Source: Bacteroidota bacterium (GTDB lineage: Bacteria > Bacteroidota > Bacteroidia > Chitinophagales > Chitinophagaceae). Taken from it: DNA of 64,000 nucleotides. How positions within the stretch are numbered: position 1 is the stretch's first letter; every line of letters starts with the position of its first letter. The notes under the pieces were generated by a model. That model did no database searches. It was not told the DNA's origin and was given only the letters and a program-made list of their open reading frames with translations. The position numbers and the translations under genes are program-made. Location: the NCBI GenBank assembly GCA_947452555.1, contig CANGDH010000001.1, positions 372,001-436,000 on the forward strand. The letters are read 5' to 3'. Shown piece by piece: positions 46,701 through 54,105 of the stretch.

Positions 46701-47432
46701 TATAATTCAGATGTTGCCTCAAATAGTTTGTCAAATACTACAGCTATTGGCAATGGAGCAATTGTTTCAGCTTCTAATACAATTCAATTAGGAAATACAT
46801 CAATAACTGATGTTAAAACAAGCGGTACAATTACTGCTGCAGGATATAAAATCGCGGGTGGTACTTCGACACAAACGCTTATGGCAGATGGGAGCACAGC
46901 TGCATTGGGAGCATCCACTTTTATACATTATATAGGCGAATTATTTGGGGGAGGTATTGTAGTAGCAGTATGGAAAGCTTCAGGAGTTGAACATGGTTTG
47001 ATTGCTTCTAAAATTGATTTAAGTTCAGGTATAGCATGGAGTAATGTAACAAATAGTGCCACAGGAGCTACAAGCCCAAGTAATGGGCAAACAAATACAA
47101 CTGCAATAATAAATCAAGGTGGTCATACAAATGGTGCTGCAAAATTATGTGATGACTATATTAATGCTGATTATGGAACTGGTATTTTTTCTGATTGGTA
47201 TTTACCTGCTTATTTTGAGTTAAGAACTTGTTTTAATTCTGCAATGATAGTAAATAAAATTTTAGGTGACACTGATGGATTTAAGTTCATATTTTCATAT
47301 CCAGGTATATATTGGTGTTCTTCAGAATATGATTTAGGATTTAGTTTAAATTTATCATTTATGGAGGGCACAAGTAATACTGGACAAGGGAAAGGGTCAT
47401 TATCTAGAGTGAGAGCTGTTAGGCAATTTTGA
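43719..47432 (+). CDS. Left-handed-beta-roll-like repeat protein with FISUMP/DUF1566-like C-terminus
   Basis: 1237 residues with a signal peptide (...ICIASTTFAQ). Residues about 20-160 are the beta domain INFQGVARSANGIIIAGSNISLRLSI common at the start of Bacteroidota fibre proteins. From about 200 to 1030 a motif of about 17 residues (NTAIGxxALxNNTTGxx) recurs some 45 times, as in the YadA-type head left-handed beta-roll. The last 150 residues (GELFGGGIVVAVW, WYLPAYFELRTC, YWCSSEYD, SRVRAVRQF) match the FISUMP/DUF1566 type. No T9SS sorting domain is seen, so surface export may depend on its partner gene. Probably a trimeric fibre. Confidence 0.85.
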   Translation: MNSIKKYILIVFTICIASTTFAQGINFQGVARSANGIIIAGSNISLRLSILSKSVDATPEFVETKTVITNTQGIFSIVVGDAANNAVIGSFKSINWADAPKFLKVEMDPSGGTNYISMGITQLQYVPYSFYSLGVDASNISGTLSVEKGGTGVASLAALKSALNIINTTNDNGSFISDISVNGHTFGRGKNNDETNLAIGKSVLSLGTSGRANVGIGYDALSNNTSGYSNTSIGTQSLFSNTLGGQNVAIGYRALYTNSNAISNIAIGNSSMYSNTTGSENISIGITSMYNNLNGHSNVSVGSSSLYDNTIGHSNVSIGSGSLRKNTIGFNNVSVGEMALNYNVANNGNTAIGAFAMTRSDNRSDGIFSANTAVGSGALMGGITPSLNIGISNTVVGAQSLSFNTSGSGNSAFGVNALLNNTTGSNNVALGYQTLNSNTTVGDLVAIGSNSLMRNTTGFGNTAIGSYSMQNNTTGDRNTALGDAALNNNTTGVYNTAIGAEVLRANTIGARNTGVGMYTLLNNTVGNNNTSLGMYALKDNTIGGGNIALGSDALSYNVANNESIAIGNNAMQYANSTSSGITTGNIAVGHYSLMGSTTSSNNIGTMNTAIGYQTLRNNTSGYGNAVVGWNSLVNNNTGYLNSTLGQEALLNNTTGGRNIAIGYQALANNVSKSGSIAIGYYAMNNADNSLSGASTGNVAIGESSLKGSSTPANNTGTNNTAVGSNTLMNNTSGSNNSTFGLSALTSNTTGTENTAIGFQALQSNTTGNQNLALGKGALNSNTTAYYNVALGIDALYSNTTGTNNVAVGDGGLYNNISGINNTSFGNQTLSSNTASNNTGVGFQALKSNNTGTKNNAFGQGALLSNISSNSNIAIGNLALEKHLTGDGSIGIGEMALNSDVTGVGNVGIGFYSLMSNTSGGSNTAVGNNSMNLNTTGTGNSVLGNASLMNNTTGNNNTVIGNYTLVNNTTGSQNTVIGKDAGLSLINGSNNTLLGYNSDVASNSLSNTTAIGNGAIVSASNTIQLGNTSITDVKTSGTITAAGYKIAGGTSTQTLMADGSTAALGASTFIHYIGELFGGGIVVAVWKASGVEHGLIASKIDLSSGIAWSNVTNSATGATSPSNGQTNTTAIINQGGHTNGAAKLCDDYINADYGTGIFSDWYLPAYFELRTCFNSAMIVNKILGDTDGFKFIFSYPGIYWCSSEYDLGFSLNLSFMEGTSNTGQGKGSLSRVRAVRQF
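44331..46800 (+). repeat. Coding tandem repeats, about 51-bp period
   Basis: The beta-roll segment of the 1237-residue protein. Besides the 17-codon unit, three larger modules share the order AL.NNVANN / IAIG..AM / tGN.AvG..sLmGs / NTAVG..L.NNTSG, at about 44729-44940, 45375-45582 and 45710-45918. This indicates internal duplication. Confidence 0.75.
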
Positions 47433-47643
47433 TTATAAATTTTTAAGGTTGTATTTTTTATTTATTCAATTTCTGGGAAACAATTTAAATGTACAATGTA
47501 TTTTGAAATATCATTTTTACATTGGGACAAATCAGGGACAAATAAATGATTAATAAGTGATATTCAAAAAGCGCCAATGAGTAAGTTGTGTGGAAAACCA
47601 GACGTAAACAAATAAAAAACCCCCGTTGTTAAACGAGGGTTTG
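47433..47643. other. Junction between the accessory surface genes and tRNA-Leu
   Basis: Short AT-rich stretch carrying a near-perfect 11-bp direct repeat (GGGACAAATCA GGGACAAATAA at 47524-47545) and the tRNA terminator. No gene was recognised. A 43-codon open frame over the repeat ends WDKSGTNK and has no clear start. Confidence 0.5.
47612..47642 (-). terminator. Intrinsic terminator after tRNA-Leu(CAA)
   Basis: On the minus strand AAACCCTCGTT pairs with AACGGGGGTTT (one T-G) and runs into TTTTTTATT. It starts 2 bp past the tRNA 3' end and probably ends an hscB-tRNA transcript. Confidence 0.9.
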
Positions 47644-47727
47644 TGCCCAGAGGGGGAATCGAACCCCCACTACCTTGCGATAACCAGATTTTGAGTCTAG
47701 CGCGTCTACCAATTCCGCCATCTAGGC
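47644..47727 (-). tRNA. tRNA-Leu (anticodon CAA)
   Basis: The minus strand folds into an 84-base class II tRNA: acceptor GCCTAGA pairs with TCTGGGC, discriminator A, D-arm GGCGGAATTGGTAGACGC, anticodon stem CTAGA/TCTGG around CTCAAAA giving CAA, variable arm, and a T-arm with GTTCGATTC. CCA is not encoded. It reads UUG codons and sits 41 bp after hscB on the same strand, at the edge of the accessory surface region. Confidence 0.96.
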
Positions 47728-47768
47728 ATTTTGAATGCCTTAACATTCCGACGGGATGCAATATTACG

Positions 47769-48272
47769 TTAATGATGGAATTCTGCCAAAATACGATCAA
47801 GGTATTTTTTCTTATAATAATATTCTTTTATTTGCAACATTGCTTTTTCGGGAATAGAATTGACCTCATCACTATCCAAGTACGCTTTAATAGGACTGAG
47901 AATGTCATTTTGAAGGATATTAATTTGAGTTAAAATATGTTCTTTTTGTTCAGGTGTAACCGCGTCCATCCAGCCTTCATTTAGTTCCATCATCTCCATC
48001 AAGAAATCGGGACTTAGGTTGTACTTCTCGTCACTTTGTATTTTACCGGTAAGTTCCAAAACATAAGGTAGGACTAGCTCCTTATTATTTAACAAGGTAA
48101 ATCCTTTATTTGCCATTGCAGATCGTTCAAGTGCTTCTTCTTGCTCAAATGGGCTTTCTTGAGTAAACTTGTCTGGATGTGAAGCTCTCTGTATATCCAT
48201 AAAAGCAACACGTAATTTGGCTGCGTCTACTTGAAAACTAATAGGGAGTCCGAATAATTCAAAAAAGTTCAT
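47769..48272 (-). CDS. hscB: Fe-S assembly co-chaperone HscB
   Basis: J-type co-chaperone that delivers IscU to the Hsp70 HscA. The ORF track starts at 48383, which overlaps the divergent gene. The ATG at 48272 (MNFFELFGLPISFQVDAAKLR) is the conserved start and gives 167 residues. The HPD motif is in IQRASHPDKFTQES. The C-terminal helical IscU-binding domain contains LNNKELVLPYVLELTGK and the expected acidic helices. Other isc genes are not in the window. The tRNA-Leu(CAA) gene follows on the same strand. Confidence 0.9.
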   Translation of the reverse strand: MNFFELFGLPISFQVDAAKLRVAFMDIQRASHPDKFTQESPFEQEEALERSAMANKGFTLLNNKELVLPYVLELTGKIQSDEKYNLSPDFLMEMMELNEGWMDAVTPEQKEHILTQINILQNDILSPIKAYLDSDEVNSIPEKAMLQIKEYYYKKKYLDRILAEFHH

Positions 48273-48306
48273 TTTAATGTTTTGTATATTGTGTAAAATT
48301 ACCCAA

Positions 48307-49506
48307 ATGCCGGTATTAGCACTTATTAAAGAGGGAAAAGTTCCAAGCGATAATAGAGTTGCTTTGACTCCAAAACAATGCAAATGGTTAATGGAAACTA
48401 ATCCTGGGTGTGAAATTATTGTAGAATCCTCAGATATACGTTGTTTTAAAGATCAGGAATATCTCAATGAAGGTATTAAAATTGTAACTGATATTGCAAG
48501 TGCTGATATATTATTTGGTATAAAGGAAGTTCCTAAAGAAAAGCTAATTCCTAATAAAACATACTTATTTTTCTCACATACTAAAAAAGCGCAATTATAT
48601 AATCAAGCTTTGTTCCATGCAATGATGGATAAAAACATTACACTTATTGATTATGAATGTTTGGAACATGAGGATGGTCAAAGATTAATTGGCTTTGGTT
48701 TTTTTGCAGGTATAGTTGGTGCTCATAATGGTATAATGGCTTATGGGAATAGAACAAAACAATTTCATTTAGGAAGAGTTAAAGCAGTGAAAGATTATTT
48801 GGAATTAATCCATACTTATTTTGGATTAAAATTACCTCCAATTAAAATTGCAATTACAGGTTCAGGTAGGGTGGCACATGGTATTTTAGAAATTATGAAC
48901 TTAATGGACGTTCAACAAGTAGAGCCAGATGAATACATAAGTCGTACTTACAGCTATCCTGTGTATGTTCATTTAAAAGGTCGTGATTTGTATTTACGCA
49001 ATGACACTAATAGTTATGAAAGAAATGACTTTCATGAACATCCAGATAAATACAGATGTACTTTTAATGCATATTTAAAGCATACGCATATTTTAATGAA
49101 TGGTATTTATTGGGAACCTGGGATTCCTCCATTATTTACACAAGAAGATTTAAAAGACGATGATTATAATCTAACTACCATTGCAGATATCACAGACGAT
49201 GCACATGGAAGTGTCCCATGTAATTTAGGTGACGCTAGTTCGGATGATCCAATTTATGGTGTTAATATTGAAACTTTTAAGAAGGAAGCGCCTTATCATC
49301 ATAATTGTATTGACGTAATGGCGGTTGGTAATTTACCTAATGAATTACCAAGAGATGCTAGTCGTTTTTTCGGAGAGCAATTAATAAAGTATGTCTTATC
49401 TGATTTATTAATGGGAGGAAATAAAATTATTAAAAGGGCTACAATGCTTGAACATGGTCTACTTAATGCTCATTACAATCATTTAGCAATATATGCTAAA
49501 CACTAA
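48307..49506 (+). CDS. NAD(P)-dependent saccharopine/alanine dehydrogenase-like enzyme
   Basis: The ORF track opens at 48277; the ATG at 48307 begins MPVLALIKEGKVPSDNRVALTPKQCKWL, the normal start of the alanine dehydrogenase/PNT N-terminal domain, and gives 399 residues. The Rossmann segment is IKIAITGSGRVAHGILEIMN near residue 178. The end region DITDDAHGSVPCNLGDASSDDPIYG is characteristic of lysine-forming saccharopine dehydrogenases rather than alanine dehydrogenase. Lysine catabolism or biosynthesis is possible; no other lysine genes are adjacent. It is divergent from hscB, with only 34 bp between the starts. Confidence 0.8.
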   Translation: MPVLALIKEGKVPSDNRVALTPKQCKWLMETNPGCEIIVESSDIRCFKDQEYLNEGIKIVTDIASADILFGIKEVPKEKLIPNKTYLFFSHTKKAQLYNQALFHAMMDKNITLIDYECLEHEDGQRLIGFGFFAGIVGAHNGIMAYGNRTKQFHLGRVKAVKDYLELIHTYFGLKLPPIKIAITGSGRVAHGILEIMNLMDVQQVEPDEYISRTYSYPVYVHLKGRDLYLRNDTNSYERNDFHEHPDKYRCTFNAYLKHTHILMNGIYWEPGIPPLFTQEDLKDDDYNLTTIADITDDAHGSVPCNLGDASSDDPIYGVNIETFKKEAPYHHNCIDVMAVGNLPNELPRDASRFFGEQLIKYVLSDLLMGGNKIIKRATMLEHGLLNAHYNHLAIYAKH

Positions 49507-49568
49507 GTCTGAATATTGAAAACAGGTAGTCTATAATATCGAAACGCTAATTCAGCAATAAAGGAATT

Positions 49569-50411
49569 CTAAAATTGTAAATAAAATTCTTTAAGTAAAG
49601 TTGTGAAATGTGCATCATACTTATTTTCAACGTCCTTTATGTAAATTTTAGATCGCTTAATACTATTTACAGTTTGTTTTACAATGGCACTATGTTGACT
49701 TAATTCATTACTAAAAGGTTTGACATATTTTTGCATCGCACGTATCGGCAAATTTTTTACACTATTGTGTACTAGAACCTCTTCCACTAATTGGAGTCCT
49801 TTTTGATCACATAATTTCTGCATGGTATAGGAACGTAATGTGGGAATTAAAACATAATAGGTTCCGCCTTCTTTTAATAAATCGAATACATTTTCTACTA
49901 ATTCATTCCACGGCAATTCAGCACTATGAGCTGCTAGATTTTTTTTCTCGTCGGGTGATTTTAAATCCCTTTCGAAAAAAGGAGGGTTGCTTATAATACA
50001 ATCAAATTTTGAAAAAATAGAATTGCTTATATAGTTATCGGATTCACTGGTTTTAAAATGGTCAAAATAGGTTTGAATTGAATTATGTACAATACTCAAT
50101 CTACTTGACCAGGGGCTTAATGCAAAATTACTAGCGGCTTCTTTAGCAGTAGCTGCTTCAATTTCAACAGCCGTTATATGTGTCGGTTCAGTATATATAT
50201 TATTATCAGTATTGGTAATCGCTGTCGCTTGCGCCAACATTAAACTTAATAAGCCTGTACCCGCTCCGATATCTAAAATATTTTTTGCAGTTTTAATTCG
50301 CTCATCACTTGCAGCCCATGCTCCAAACAAACATGCATCAGTACAAACCTTCATAGCGGAATGTTCCTGATGCACGATAAATTTTTTGAACTGAAAGAAT
50401 GTGTTAGCCAC
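49569..50411 (-). CDS. tRNA1(Val) adenine-N6 methyltransferase TrmN6 type
   Basis: 280-residue class I SAM methyltransferase. The SAM loop is ILDIGAGTGLLSLMLAQ near residue 46 and the catalytic NPPF of N6-adenine enzymes is in CIISNPPFFERDLKSP near residue 145. The start FFQFKKFIVHQEHSAMKVCTDACLFGAW is the YfiC/TrmN6 signature. It begins with GTG, whose G is the last base of the sdhB stop codon (TAGTG), so it is translationally coupled to the sdh operon. Target A37 of tRNA-Val is inferred from the family. Confidence 0.88.
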   Translation of the reverse strand: MANTFFQFKKFIVHQEHSAMKVCTDACLFGAWAASDERIKTAKNILDIGAGTGLLSLMLAQATAITNTDNNIYTEPTHITAVEIEAATAKEAASNFALSPWSSRLSIVHNSIQTYFDHFKTSESDNYISNSIFSKFDCIISNPPFFERDLKSPDEKKNLAAHSAELPWNELVENVFDLLKEGGTYYVLIPTLRSYTMQKLCDQKGLQLVEEVLVHNSVKNLPIRAMQKYVKPFSNELSQHSAIVKQTVNSIKRSKIYIKDVENKYDAHFTTLLKEFYLQF

Positions 50412-51172
50412 TATTCTGCAGTCAAACTAGCTCCTAAATACTCTTTATTTAAACGAGCAATATTAGCAATAGATATTTCTTTTGGACAAGCTGCTTCACA
50501 AGCACCAGTATTAGTACAAGATCCGAAACCTTCTTTATCCATTTGAGCAACCATATTTAATACGCGTGATTTTCTTTCAGGCTCACCTTGTGGTAGTAAC
50601 GCTAAGTGAGATACTTTAGCACTTAAGAATAACATTGCAGAGCTGTTTTTGCAAGCAGCAACACAAGCACCACAACCAATACACATAGCTGCAGCAAAAG
50701 AAGCATCCGCTTTCGCTTTTTCAATTGGTAAACTATTACCGTCTACAGCATTACCTGTATTTACACTAATATATCCACCAGCTTGTATGATTCTATCAAA
50801 TGCACCTCTGTCTACTGTTAAATCCTTAACAATAGGGAATGCATTAGATCTCCATGGTTCAATCGTAATGGTATCTCCGTCTTTGAATGCACGCATGTGT
50901 AATTGGCAAGTCGTATTTGCTTGCCAAGGACCGTGTGGTTTTCCGTCAATATATAATGAACACATTCCGCAGATACCTTCTCTACAATCATGGTCAAAAG
51001 CAATAGGCTCTTCACCTGTTACAATTAATTTTTCGTTTAAAACGTCCAACATCTCTAAAAAAGACATTTCATCAGAGATATCATTCACGTCATATTTTAC
51101 AAAAGCACCTGTTGTGTTTGCGTTTTTTTGACGCCAAACTTTCAATTTTAAATTCAAGTTATTATGTGCCAT
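50411..51172 (-). CDS. sdhB: Succinate dehydrogenase/fumarate reductase iron-sulfur subunit
   Basis: 253-residue subunit carrying electrons from the flavoprotein to quinone. Cluster ligands are visible: the 2Fe-2S set [16 protein letters not shown], then [15 protein letters not shown] and [15 protein letters not shown] for the two further clusters. It is the third gene of the sdhCAB operon; the next gene overlaps its stop by one base. It belongs to the type B enzymes used by Bacteroidota with menaquinone. Confidence 0.95.
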   Translation of the reverse strand: MAHNNLNLKLKVWRQKNANTTGAFVKYDVNDISDEMSFLEMLDVLNEKLIVTGEEPIAFDHDCREGICGMCSLYIDGKPHGPWQANTTCQLHMRAFKDGDTITIEPWRSNAFPIVKDLTVDRGAFDRIIQAGGYISVNTGNAVDGNSLPIEKAKADASFAAAMCIGCGACVAACKNSSAMLFLSAKVSHLALLPQGEPERKSRVLNMVAQMDKEGFGSCTNTGACEAACPKEISIANIARLNKEYLGASLTAE

Positions 51173-51220
51173 ATTTTATAAGTTATACTAGTAGTAAATA
51201 AATAGTTGTTAAGTAATTGA

Positions 51221-53194
51221 TTATTTGTAGTTACGTTGACTTGGTTTAATTACATCATACTTCAATTCTTCTTTGTGTAATTGCCATTCATGATCGCCTT
51301 TATTTTCCCAAGCAGCAACATACATGAAGTTTTCGTCGTCTCTCAACGCTTCTCCTTCTGGAGTTTGATACTCTTCTCTAAAGTGACCACCACAACTTTC
51401 TTCTCTATTTAAAGCGTCAACACACATTAACTCACCTAATTCAATAAAGTCCGCAACACGGTTTGCTTTATCCAATTCAGGATTGTATTCATTTATTTCT
51501 CCTGGAACTCTTACATCGCTCCAGAATTCTTTTTTCAATGCTTGTACTTCCGCAATTGCTTGAGTTAAACCTTCTTTATTTCTAGCCATTCCACATTTGT
51601 CCCATATAATTTTACCTAAACGCTTATGGAAACTTTCAACAGATTGTTTACCGTTAATGTTTTTCAAAGAAGCAATACGATCTGCTACTGCTTTTGCAGC
51701 TGCTTCGAAAGCAGGATGTGTAGTTGGTATAGCTGCATTATAAATCTCGTCTGCTAAATTATTACCCACTGTGTAAGGGGCAACAAAATATCCATCAGCT
51801 AAACCTTGCATCAATGCACTCGCACCTAAACGATTGGCACCATGGTCACTAAAGTTAGCTTCTCCCAATGCATATAAACCTGGAACATTTGTTTGTAATT
51901 CATAATCTACCCATAAGCCACCCATTGTATAGTGAACTGCTGGATAAATACGCATTGGAACTTCATATGGATTTTCGCCAGTAATTTTTGCATACATTTC
52001 AAACAAGTTGCCGTATTTTTCTTTCACTACTTGTTTACCCATTGCAATAATTTGTTCAGCAGCAACGTCTTTTAATCCTTGTTTACTCACTTCAATTTTA
52101 CCATATCTTTCAATAGCTGCTGCGTAGTCTAAATAAACTGCTTGCTTTGAAGTCCCTACGCCGTAACCTGCATCACATCTTTCTTTTGCTGCACGGGACG
52201 CAACGTCACGTGGAACTAAGTTTCCGAAAGCAGGATAGCGACGCTCTAAATAATAATCTCTTTCTTCTTCAGGTATATCAATTGCTTTGCGTGTTTCTCC
52301 TTTTGTTTTTGGTACCCAAATACGACCATCATTTCTTAATGACTCTGACATCAAAGTCAATTTAGATTGGTGATCTCCTGATACTGGAATACAGGTAGGG
52401 TGAATTTGTGTAAAACAAGGATTTGCAAAATATGCACCTTGTTTATGTGCTTTCCATGCAGCTGTTACATTCGATCCCATTGCGTTAGTAGACAAATAAA
52501 ATACGTTTCCGTATCCACCGGTACATAATAAAACAGCGTGACCAAAATGCTTTTCTAATTCACCAGTAATTAAATTACGAGCGATTATTCCTTTTGCTTT
52601 TCCATCAATTTTTACAACGTCCAGCATCTCATGACGAGAATACATTGTAACATTACCTAATGCTACTTGACGCTCTAAAGCTTGGTAGGCACCAATTAAT
52701 AATTGCTGACCAGTTTGACCTGCAGCATAAAATGTTCTTTGAACTTGCGTTCCACCAAAACTACGGTTACTTAATAAGCCACCGTATTCACGTGCAAAAG
52801 GAACACCTTGTGCAACACATTGGTCAATAATATTGGTACTCACTTCTGCTAAACGATGAACGTTTGCTTCACGAGCTCTATAGTCACCACCTTTAATAGT
52901 GTCGTAGAATAATCTGAAAACGCTATCACCATCATTTTGATAGTTCTTAGCGGCATTGATTCCACCTTGCGCGGCAATACTATGTGCACGACGTGGGGAA
53001 TCTTGAAAACAAAATGCTTTTACTTTATAGCCTAGTTCTCCCATTGCAGCTGCAGCAGAAGCACCAGCTAAACCAGTACCAACAATAATCACTTCCATCT
53101 TTCTTTTGTTGGCAGGGTTTACTAGTTTACAATGACCTTTGTAGTCGACCCATTTTTCTTCTAGTTTTCCAGCAGGTATTTTAGAATCTAACAT
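51221..53194 (-). CDS. sdhA: Succinate dehydrogenase/fumarate reductase flavoprotein subunit
   Basis: 657 residues. The FAD dinucleotide loop is [22 protein letters not shown] near residue 34. The covalent-FAD His lies in [24 protein letters not shown] and the substrate-site region in [25 protein letters not shown]. An arginine in [11 protein letters not shown] is the expected proton-shuttle residue. Length and sequence fit the type B (Bacteroidota and epsilon) flavoproteins, which can run as succinate dehydrogenase or fumarate reductase. It lies between sdhC and sdhB. Confidence 0.96.
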   Translation of the reverse strand: MLDSKIPAGKLEEKWVDYKGHCKLVNPANKRKMEVIIVGTGLAGASAAAAMGELGYKVKAFCFQDSPRRAHSIAAQGGINAAKNYQNDGDSVFRLFYDTIKGGDYRAREANVHRLAEVSTNIIDQCVAQGVPFAREYGGLLSNRSFGGTQVQRTFYAAGQTGQQLLIGAYQALERQVALGNVTMYSRHEMLDVVKIDGKAKGIIARNLITGELEKHFGHAVLLCTGGYGNVFYLSTNAMGSNVTAAWKAHKQGAYFANPCFTQIHPTCIPVSGDHQSKLTLMSESLRNDGRIWVPKTKGETRKAIDIPEEERDYYLERRYPAFGNLVPRDVASRAAKERCDAGYGVGTSKQAVYLDYAAAIERYGKIEVSKQGLKDVAAEQIIAMGKQVVKEKYGNLFEMYAKITGENPYEVPMRIYPAVHYTMGGLWVDYELQTNVPGLYALGEANFSDHGANRLGASALMQGLADGYFVAPYTVGNNLADEIYNAAIPTTHPAFEAAAKAVADRIASLKNINGKQSVESFHKRLGKIIWDKCGMARNKEGLTQAIAEVQALKKEFWSDVRVPGEINEYNPELDKANRVADFIELGELMCVDALNREESCGGHFREEYQTPEGEALRDDENFMYVAAWENKGDHEWQLHKEELKYDVIKPSQRNYK

Positions 53195-53244
53195 ATTTCA
53201 ATCTTTTATCTAACGTTTAGAAATAATTTTTACTTAATTAATTT

Positions 53245-53928
53245 TTAGTTTACCCAATGTAAATAAAAACTAATTGGCATCATAGCGAAAGCCAATGGTA
53301 TCAAGATAGCAAAGCCATAACCAATAGTGCTAATCATAGCATGGTATCTTTTATTGTGCACTCCAATTGTCTTGAAGGCACTTTGGAATCCATGTGCTAA
53401 GTGATAGCCGAGAGACATACAAGCAATTACATAAAATACAACTACCCAAATATCTTGGAAAGTGGATTGCATCACTGCATATAAGTTATGTACTTGTAAT
53501 CCATTTGGTAAAGTAACTTCTTCTACTCCTGTGATTCTTGATGGAACCCAAAAGTGTTTCCAATGAAGTACGAAGAACATTAAAAGAATAGTTCCTAATA
53601 CTGCCATACTTCGGCTATACCATTTACTACCTTTTGTATAATTCACTGCGTATCCAACAGCTCTTTTACTTCTATTTTGTAGGGTCAACATATATCCTTG
53701 TATAATGTGCAAGAATATAAAAAAGAATAAACCTACTTCTAGAATTCTAGGTACTACATTGCTTCCCATAAAATGGCCTGCTCTGTTAAACATAACACCG
53801 CCATCCATGGCCCAAATGCAAGCATTTAGTCCGGCATGTACTACTAAGAATAAAACTAAAAAGATACCTGTGAATCCCATGATCAATTTTTTCCCCACAG
53901 AGGATGTAAACATTTGTGTAAACGTCAT
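53245..53928 (-). CDS. sdhC: Succinate dehydrogenase cytochrome b subunit
   Basis: Single-chain di-haem cytochrome b that anchors the type B complex and reduces quinone. Five membrane helices are apparent (for example LIMGFTGIFLVLFLVVHAGLNACIW and VPRILEVGLFFFIFLHIIQGYML), with haem-ligand candidates His in FLVVHAG, FLHIIQG, FVLHWKHF and LGYHLAHGF. The ORF track opens at 53979, but a TACTTTTG box lies between that codon and 53928. The ATG at 53928 (MTFTQMFTSSVGKKLIMG) is therefore the start and gives 227 residues. First gene of sdhCAB-trmN6. Confidence 0.92.
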   Translation of the reverse strand: MTFTQMFTSSVGKKLIMGFTGIFLVLFLVVHAGLNACIWAMDGGVMFNRAGHFMGSNVVPRILEVGLFFFIFLHIIQGYMLTLQNRSKRAVGYAVNYTKGSKWYSRSMAVLGTILLMFFVLHWKHFWVPSRITGVEEVTLPNGLQVHNLYAVMQSTFQDIWVVVFYVIACMSLGYHLAHGFQSAFKTIGVHNKRYHAMISTIGYGFAILIPLAFAMMPISFYLHWVN

Positions 53929-53953
53929 AAGTCGTTGAATTTTAAAATCTTTG

Positions 53954-53961
53954 CAAAAGTA
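53954..53961 (-). promoter_or_regulatory. -7 box of the sdhCAB operon
   Basis: The minus strand reads TACTTTTG, then CAAAGATTTTAAAATTC before the ATG at 53928. It fits TAnnTTTG exactly and defines the sdhC start. Confidence 0.65.
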
Positions 53962-54067
53962 GGGAGTAATTACACACAAGACATAATTCGTCTTATGATT
54001 TTAAGCAAGTTTCCTAAATACCTTAACAAATTGTGCATTTAGATAAGTAATTAACCGTTTGCATAAA

Positions 54068-54101
54068 TTTGTGAATGGAATGCTTGTTTGGACTAAATTT
54101 A
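54068..54101 (+). promoter_or_regulatory. Promoter immediately before the MacB-type permease gene
   Basis: TTTG (54068-54071), 22 bp, then TAAATTTA (54094-54101), ending 4 bases before the ATG at 54106. The spacing fits; the last base of the -7 box differs from consensus. An earlier exact TAAATTTG (54064-54071) is an alternative with a longer leader. Confidence 0.5.
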
Positions 54102-54105
54102 CAAT

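Noticed and set aside
47564-47933. ORFs covering tRNA-Leu(CAA) (47564-47800 minus; 47643-47933 plus)
   Set aside because: They translate the tRNA and its terminator, and the tRNA fold is convincing.
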